Positions 31,613-32,155 of a stretch of 32,155 nucleotides of DNA are shown here, in pieces. A program made the position numbers and the translations under genes. Each line of letters opens with the position of its first letter. Positions within the stretch are counted from its first letter, which is position 1. Source of the DNA: Chloroflexota bacterium. GTDB taxonomy: Bacteria; Chloroflexota; Limnocylindria; Limnocylindrales; CSP1-4. The DNA lies in the NCBI GenBank assembly GCA_025358515.1, contig JANYJG010000090.1:1-32155 (forward strand), read 5' to 3'. A model generated the notes under the pieces. That model was not told the DNA's origin, searched no databases, and was given only the letters and a program-made list of their open reading frames with translations.

Positions 31613-31625
31613 GGCGTCGAGTATA
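31613..31625 (-). promoter_or_regulatory. Leaderless ltaE promoter (-10)
   Basis: TATACT on the minus strand (31625-31620, 5/6 to consensus) lies 7 nt before the ltaE ATG, with no RBS. Transcription would start at or next to the A of ATG. No clear -35. Confidence 0.6.
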
Positions 31626-32025
31626 TGACCGCTGCCTTCACGCGCCGTTGGCGGCGGCGCGGGTGAGGGCGAGCGGGCGGCGGCGCGGGTGAGGGCGAGC
31701 GGCGCGGGCGGCGCCCGACTTCTTGCTGATTGCGCGTGAGGTGAGCGTTACTGAGGAGTCTCACGACGACCAGCACGACGCAGGCCGATCGGGCGCGAGA
31801 ATCGAGCATTTGCACCGCGTAATCGGGCCAGATCCGCCCGATGTGAGCCTTTGCGACGGTGCGGGAGCCGGCTGCGCACCCGTTTCGTGGGCGGGCCTTT
31901 CTTTGCGCTCACCTGGCAAGCGTTAGCCAAAATTCGGCGGCTTTGCTGGCGGCAGCAGGCCAGGCCAGGCTCCGGGCAGCATTCGTTGTTCGAGGCTTCC
32001 ACCGGACGACGGGCACACGCAGGGC
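31626..32025. other. Gene-free region of about 400 bp between ltaE and the IS
   Basis: Short ORFs in this stretch (31723-31926, 31748-32002, 31859-32041) overlap in several frames and have no recognisable protein features. It holds the 26-bp-period tandem repeat (31650-31700) near its left end. I see nothing else. Confidence 0.6.
31650..31700. repeat. Two-copy 25-bp tandem repeat
   Basis: Two exact 25-bp copies (ggcggcggcgcgggtgaggg cgagc) at 31650-31674 and 31676-31700 have a period of 26 bp. A partial third copy follows. Confidence 0.85.
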
Positions 32026-32155
32026 TGTCGACGTTCAGTGACCCTGTCAGTTCAACTGCTCAGTGAATCTGTCAGGGCCCGAGCCTTGTCGCGGCGGGCA
32101 GCCGTCATTCTCTTCCATGGATGCTCAACCGGTGGGACGTAGGGGACATAGGCAG
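32026..32155 (-). mobile_element. 3' end of an ISNCY/IS1202-like insertion sequence, running off the window
   Basis: The outer end begins TGTCGACGTTCAG, identical to the (inverted) right end of the deletion derivative at 26385-26397. Two subterminal AGTGA-NNN-TGTCAG repeats (32033-32050, 32058-32075) are separated by TTCAACT. The transposase 3' end reads toward this terminus. The remainder lies beyond the window. Confidence 0.75.
32052..32153 (-). CDS. Transposase C-terminal fragment (partial, 5' end beyond window)
   Basis: The minus-strand frame from the window edge reads AYVPYVPPVEHPWKRMTAAR and on to a TGA at 32054-32052. The PPxxHPWKR motif is the characteristic C-terminus of ISNCY/IS1202-type transposases. 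It is too short for the ORF track. Only the last 33 residues are in the window, so whether the gene is intact cannot be judged. It lies 26 bp inside the IS terminus. Confidence 0.68.
   Translation of the reverse strand, partial: AYVPYVPPVEHPWKRMTAARRDKARALTDSLSS

Noticed and set aside
31723-32041. ORFs of 60-84 aa between ltaE and the IS
   Set aside because: Overlapping in several frames with biased composition, no RBS, no recognisable motif.
1-32155. CRISPR array, rRNA genes, toxin-antitoxin of known family
   Set aside because: No regularly spaced repeat-spacer pattern, no rRNA-like sequence, no recognisable TA family.

Overview
The window is high-GC bacterial chromosome. There is no plasmid or phage backbone. 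Gene order and protein style suggest a terrestrial or freshwater Chloroflexota (Limnocylindria/Ellin6529-like) or a distant actinobacterial relative. This is inferred from a SigA with a large non-conserved insert, a UvrD2-type helicase with a C-terminal HRDC domain, a KimA-like permease beside two RCK proteins (as in mycobacterial Rv2690c-ceoB-ceoC), and several apparently leaderless genes. The taxonomic call is tentative because there is no rRNA gene in the window.

Layout: 57-7550 (minus) holds rpoD, then a four-gene K+ transport operon (APC/KimA-like permease, USP protein, two TrkA/RCK proteins), then rsmG coupled to a metallophosphoesterase. 7551-8240 holds a cluster of three DnaA-box-like 9-mers and csoR, whose probable CsoR operator overlaps its own -10. 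8439-16454 (plus) carries a PD-(D/E)XK-like protein, hpt, a small membrane protein, a GNAT enzyme, a NYN-domain RNase fused to a long disordered tail, holB-acyP, and a tightly overlapped trio (acidic-repeat protein, PD-(D/E)XK-like protein, double-hotdog thioesterase). 16463-21350 (minus) carries a helical protein, a secreted SpoIID-domain protein, a zinc-ribbon protein, uvrD2 and a cupin. 21568-24220 has an AHSA1/SRPBCC protein, then (minus) a CaCA cation exchanger preceded by a yybP-ykoY Mn2+ riboswitch with a readable translational switch, a cupin and a tiny membrane protein. 24419-26041 is a membrane-anchored sulfite-oxidase-type molybdoenzyme, followed by a convergent tRNA-Arg(CCG).

The right part (26865-31612, minus) is one operon read from a leaderless threonine aldolase gene: ltaE, DUF885 metallopeptidase, a divergent HisA-like TIM barrel, a lipoprotein cyclophilin and a cytosolic cyclophilin. 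It is bracketed by two traces of the same insertion-sequence family. On the left is a 164-bp internally deleted copy flanked by a 15-bp direct repeat and keeping a transposase N-terminus. On the right is the 3' end of a copy that runs out of the window and carries the transposase C-terminus, which the ORF track missed.

The most informative observations are the Mn2+ riboswitch, with three mutually exclusive helices controlling the exchanger's Shine-Dalgarno; the CsoR operator/promoter overlap; the DnaA-box cluster next to rsmG; the uncharacterised acidic-repeat/PD-(D/E)XK pair; the IS deletion derivative; and recurrent leaderless starts.
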